From NCBI RefSeq assembly GCF_019492055.1, contig NZ_JAICBX010000001.1, forward strand, positions 1,550,001-1,614,000: DNA of 64,000 bases, in the 5' to 3' direction. A model generated the notes under the pieces. That model had not been told where the DNA came from, made no database searches, and saw nothing but the letters and a program-made list of their open reading frames with translations. The position numbers and the translations under genes were made by a program. Of the stretch, positions 61,417 to 64,000 are shown one piece after another (positions within the stretch are counted from its first letter, which is position 1; every line of letters begins with the position of its first letter). Source of the DNA: Flavimaribacter sediminis (GTDB lineage: Bacteria; Pseudomonadota; Alphaproteobacteria; Rhizobiales; Rhizobiaceae).

Positions 61417-62007
61417 ATGGATGCAATTGTTCAGAAAAAACCGTCAAGAGCAGAGGCGGAGGCCGCAGTTGAAACCCTGTTGCGCTGGATCGGTGACGAC
61501 ACCACTCGCGAAGGCCTCATCGACACGCCTTCTCGCGTAGCCGCCGCTTATGGCGAGCTGTTTTCCGGTTATGGCAAGTCGCCTGAAGAGGTCCTGGGGC
61601 GCACGTTCGAGGAAGTTGCAGGGTATGAAGACATCGTTCTGATAAAGGACATCAATTTCTTCTCTCATTGTGAGCACCACTTGGTCCCGATTATCGGGAA
61701 AGCCCACATAGGATATCTCCCGGATCGCCGGGTCGTAGGCTTATCAAAGCTGGTGCGTGTCGTGGATATGTACGCCCGGAGATTGCAGACACAGGAGGCA
61801 ATGACGGCGCAGATTGCCGACGCGATCGAAACCCATCTGCGTCCGCTTGGCGTGGCAGTCGTTATCGAGGCCGAGCATATGTGTATGGCCATGCGCGGGA
61901 TTCGCCTGCAGGGCTCGACCACCATGACGACAACTTTTCGCGGCAGTTTCAAGAATGACGTCAACAGCCAGCTTCGCTTCATGACTATGCTGCGCGACTC
62001 CGCTTAA
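61417..62007 (+). CDS. folE: GTP cyclohydrolase I FolE
   Basis: A 196-aa zinc enzyme that converts GTP to dihydroneopterin triphosphate at the head of folate synthesis. Zinc ligands are visible in [19 protein letters not shown] (about residues 83-101) and in [20 protein letters not shown]. The length is normal. First gene of a rightward run with hisI and the patatin gene. Confidence 0.97.
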   Translation: MDAIVQKKPSRAEAEAAVETLLRWIGDDTTREGLIDTPSRVAAAYGELFSGYGKSPEEVLGRTFEEVAGYEDIVLIKDINFFSHCEHHLVPIIGKAHIGYLPDRRVVGLSKLVRVVDMYARRLQTQEAMTAQIADAIETHLRPLGVAVVIEAEHMCMAMRGIRLQGSTTMTTTFRGSFKNDVNSQLRFMTMLRDSA

Positions 62008-62035
62008 ACGGCAAACCCTGCGAGGGCAAAAAAGT

Positions 62036-62473
62036 ATGTGCAACGCGACCGCCGCAGACAAGCAGGCTCTTGAGGAGGGCGAGGCTTTGACGCCGCGCTT
62101 CGACGTCAATGGTCTGGTTACCGCCGTCGTCACCGACGCGGACGACGGAACAGTTTTGATGCTGGCGCATATGAATCGCGAAGCTCTGGACCTGACTATG
62201 TCAACCGGAATCGCGCATTACTACAGTCGGTCGCGCAAGCAACTCTGGAAAAAGGGGGAAACCTCGGGAAATCTCCAGACGGTCACGGAAGCCAGGATCG
62301 ATTGCGATCAGGACGCGATCTGGCTGAAGGTGCGGGTCGCCGGTTATTCAGCGACTTGTCATACGGGGCGGCGCAGTTGTTTTTATCGACGTATTGAGGC
62401 GACTGATCATGGTCCCCTGCTCCGCTTGGATGAATCAAAGCCGCTTTTTGATCCGAGTAATGTTTACGGGTGA
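62036..62473 (+). CDS. hisI: Phosphoribosyl-AMP cyclohydrolase HisI
   Basis: A 145-aa enzyme of the third step of histidine synthesis. It is the free-standing form without a fused HisE. Landmarks are [37 protein letters not shown], the metal site [11 protein letters not shown] and the zinc cysteines in [13 protein letters not shown]. It lies 28 bases after folE; GAGGG precedes the ATG. Confidence 0.97.
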   Translation: MCNATAADKQALEEGEALTPRFDVNGLVTAVVTDADDGTVLMLAHMNREALDLTMSTGIAHYYSRSRKQLWKKGETSGNLQTVTEARIDCDQDAIWLKVRVAGYSATCHTGRRSCFYRRIEATDHGPLLRLDESKPLFDPSNVYG

Positions 62474-62594
62474 CTTAGTCGGGAAACGATCTAATCGATA
62501 ATTCTGCTGCTGGCGTATCAATTGCTATAGAAAAACTGATGTGGACTTCCGATATTGAAATTGTCCATATTTTGAACAGAAGTTTCCGCCGAGT

Positions 62595-63506
62595 ATGCGG
62601 CATGGCAATTCCACGGGGATAATCGTGCTGGACAAGACAGAAAAAGGATCGATTGCGCTTGCACTCGGTGGCGGGGCCGCTCGCGGCTGGGCCCATATCG
62701 GCGTTCTGCGCGCTCTCGATGAGGCCGGAATCAAGGTCGGAATGGTGGCTGGCACTTCCATCGGCGCGCTTGTCGGAGGATGTTATCTTGCCGGCAAACT
62801 CGACGAACTCGAAGAGTTTGCAAGAAGCCTGACCTTGCGCCGAATTGTCGCCCTGCTGGATTTTGCTGTTGGCGGAAGCGGCTTGTTTGCCGGTATGCGC
62901 TTGAGCAAGCGGATGCGCCAGCATCTGGAAGGCATGGACATCGACGATCTGGACAGACCATTCGTTTCTGTCGCGACCGAGATCTCCACCGGACACGAAA
63001 TCTGGATACACAGCGGGTCTCTGGTCACCGCCATTCACGCGTCTTACGCATTGCCAGGTATTTTCGAACCAGTGCTGTGCAATGGCCGCACTCTGGTTGA
63101 CGGAGCTTTGGTCAATCCTGTGCCGGTTTCCGTTTGCCGCGCCCATGAAGCGCCGTTGGTGGTCGCCGTCAATCTCCAACAAGAACTCTATGGGCGGTCA
63201 GCCGTCATCAAACATCATGCGTCGGAAGTTTTGGAAAAAGGCGCAATGCAGATCGACAAGACCGATCGTAAAAAAGCCCGAAAAATTGGAATGACCAATG
63301 TCATGGTCGAATCCTACAACATTATTCAGGATCGCATTGCGCGGGCGCGGCTTGCCGGTGATCCGCCCGACCTGCTTCTTCTCCCAAAATTGGGCGAGAT
63401 CGGACTCGCTGATTTCCATCGCGCATCGGATGCGATCGATCGCGGCTACGAGGAAGCTAAAGCGCGTATGGCCGAATTGCGGAGGCTTTGTGAAGTTCTC
63501 GTCTGA
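62595..63506 (+). CDS. Patatin-like phospholipase family protein (RssA-like)
   Basis: A 303-aa serine lipase-fold protein. The oxyanion loop ALGGGAARGWAHIGVLRAL begins near residue 23. The nucleophile elbow is AGTSIGALVGG (Ser55) and the catalytic aspartate is in VDGALVNPVPVSVC (about residue 169). Relatives act on membrane lipids or have unknown roles. A GTG at 62625 with GGGGAT upstream is an alternative start that removes ten residues. It is probably co-transcribed with folE and hisI. Confidence 0.9.
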   Translation: MRHGNSTGIIVLDKTEKGSIALALGGGAARGWAHIGVLRALDEAGIKVGMVAGTSIGALVGGCYLAGKLDELEEFARSLTLRRIVALLDFAVGGSGLFAGMRLSKRMRQHLEGMDIDDLDRPFVSVATEISTGHEIWIHSGSLVTAIHASYALPGIFEPVLCNGRTLVDGALVNPVPVSVCRAHEAPLVVAVNLQQELYGRSAVIKHHASEVLEKGAMQIDKTDRKKARKIGMTNVMVESYNIIQDRIARARLAGDPPDLLLLPKLGEIGLADFHRASDAIDRGYEEAKARMAELRRLCEVLV

Positions 63507-63548
63507 ACACGATTGCAAAGCCAGGCCTCAGCATCACAAGCCAGGCGA

Positions 63549-63902
63549 TCAGGACATTGCGAAAAGACCGCCAAACAACACGACCTCAGCAACGATAATT
63601 CCGACAATCATCCTCTGACGGGACAGCAGAAATGCTGAAAAGCCTATGGCGCATGCGCTGATGCGAAGCCATACAGGCGTCGTCGACAGGGCCCCGGATG
63701 GATAAAGAACCATTTGTGCGATGACTGCGGCTACCAGCGCCGTGGCGATCGACCGCACCAGGTACATGACTTCTGAATCATTGCTCAGCCGATTCCCAAT
63801 GAGAACTCCCAACCAGCGCCAGACATCGGTTACGAGCCATCCGGCGATCAGGATGTAGAGATAGGTCCAGTACCCATTGTCAAAGAGACTGTCAGGACTC
63901 AT
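63549..63902 (-). CDS. AzlD-family branched-chain amino acid exporter subunit
   Basis: A 117-aa four-helix membrane protein of the AzlD family, the small partner of AzlC in export of branched-chain amino acids. It opens MSPDSLFDNGYWTYLYILI and its second helix holds the VMYLVRSIATALVAAVIAQM stretch typical of the family. The ATG at 63902 lies inside the end of the upstream AzlC frame (11-base overlap), which decides the start and shows coupling. Confidence 0.85.
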   Translation of the reverse strand: MSPDSLFDNGYWTYLYILIAGWLVTDVWRWLGVLIGNRLSNDSEVMYLVRSIATALVAAVIAQMVLYPSGALSTTPVWLRISACAIGFSAFLLSRQRMIVGIIVAEVVLFGGLFAMS

Positions 63903-64000
63903 CAGCGCCTCTGAATTTGCGAATCGTTCTTTCCAGTGCGAAGGCGACAATGCCGCCGGCAATGCCGGCGACCAGGATCGAATACCCTGGTGTAAGATGG
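63892..64000 (-). CDS. AzlC-like permease, C-terminal fragment (partial)
   Basis: The last 35 or so codons of a gene entering from beyond the right edge. They read YSILVAGIAGGIVAFALE then RTIRKFRGADES and a stop, that is, one final membrane helix and a basic tail. That is what the end of AzlC looks like, and the overlap with an azlD gene supports it. Confidence 0.7.
   Translation of the reverse strand, partial: HLTPGYSILVAGIAGGIVAFALERTIRKFRGADES

Noticed and set aside
62475-63182. Long leftward reading frame of 235 codons opposite the patatin gene
   Set aside because: It is the antisense shadow of the patatin-family gene, which has full catalytic motifs; the antisense product shows no domain and no ribosome site.
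1-64000. CRISPR arrays, rRNA operons and replication origins
   Set aside because: No regularly spaced repeats, no rRNA sequence and no cluster of DnaA-box-like sites were noticed.

Overview
The window reads as chromosomal DNA of an alphaproteobacterium in the Hyphomicrobiales (Rhizobiales). Pointers are the sdhE-mfd pair, an IalB-family protein, a DUF2336 protein, a DUF6362-like protein, alphaproteobacterial-type GlmS/GlmU/ThrS, the yidD / IscU-like / folE / hisI / patatin neighbourhood, and many periplasmic binding proteins. Base composition is moderately GC-rich, with AT-rich intergenic patches. The genus cannot be fixed by reading alone. Mobile DNA is limited to one IS1182-like element with a broken transposase. 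I see no CRISPR array, rRNA gene or complete prophage.

Layout. 1-2987: a BMP-type nucleoside/simple-sugar ABC transporter (two permeases and a double ATPase, reading leftwards; the second permease runs off the left edge). 3267-5875: a UbiH-like flavin hydroxylase, an AEC carrier and hspQ. 5901-7422: the IS, sitting between two copies of a terminator-like hairpin. 7449-10934: an IalB-like secreted protein, an oligopeptide-binding protein and a DsbA-like protein. 10935-22462: housekeeping genes (mfd, sdhE, recG, DUF1801, DUF502, glmS, glmU, ccdA), followed by tRNA-Lys(TTT). 22870-34339: a lipoprotein, a methyltransferase, a DenD-like dehydrogenase facing a P-loop kinase, a binding protein translationally coupled to a receptor-type adenylate cyclase, a histidine phosphatase, an HxlR regulator, a DMT exporter, a Coa1-like protein and a hypothetical gene. 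34415-35856: a LexA/CI-like repressor facing a leftward operon of unknown genes across overlapping promoters. 36180-44461: a catabolic region with a hotdog thioesterase, a non-pyrrolysine MttB-family methyltransferase, a TAXI-type TRAP transporter and, divergently, an ALDH7-type dehydrogenase plus an AmaA-like amine oxidase. 44484-57191: an MFS transporter, an aldo/keto reductase, SoxR coupled to a VanX-like dipeptidase, a lyxose-isomerase-like protein with a PfkB kinase, a GMC oxidoreductase, an SDR, a DUF2336 protein, a citrate-lyase-beta-like protein and a nitroreductase. 57276-64000: a secreted hypothetical protein, thrS, yidD, an IscU-like scaffold, folE, hisI, a patatin and an azlCD pair cut by the right edge.

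How the genes work together. glmS and glmU make UDP-GlcNAc. mfd and recG serve transcription-coupled repair and fork rescue. The region most likely to hold something new is 36.1-44.5 kb. Its TRAP importer, MttB-like demethylase, pipecolate/N-methyl-amino-acid oxidase and aminoadipate-semialdehyde dehydrogenase could form one route for an N-methylated cyclic amino acid such as homostachydrine; this is inference. Two other candidates for new biology are the binding-protein/adenylate-cyclase operon (26.6-30.9 kb) and the repressor-controlled divergent switch (33.9-35.9 kb).
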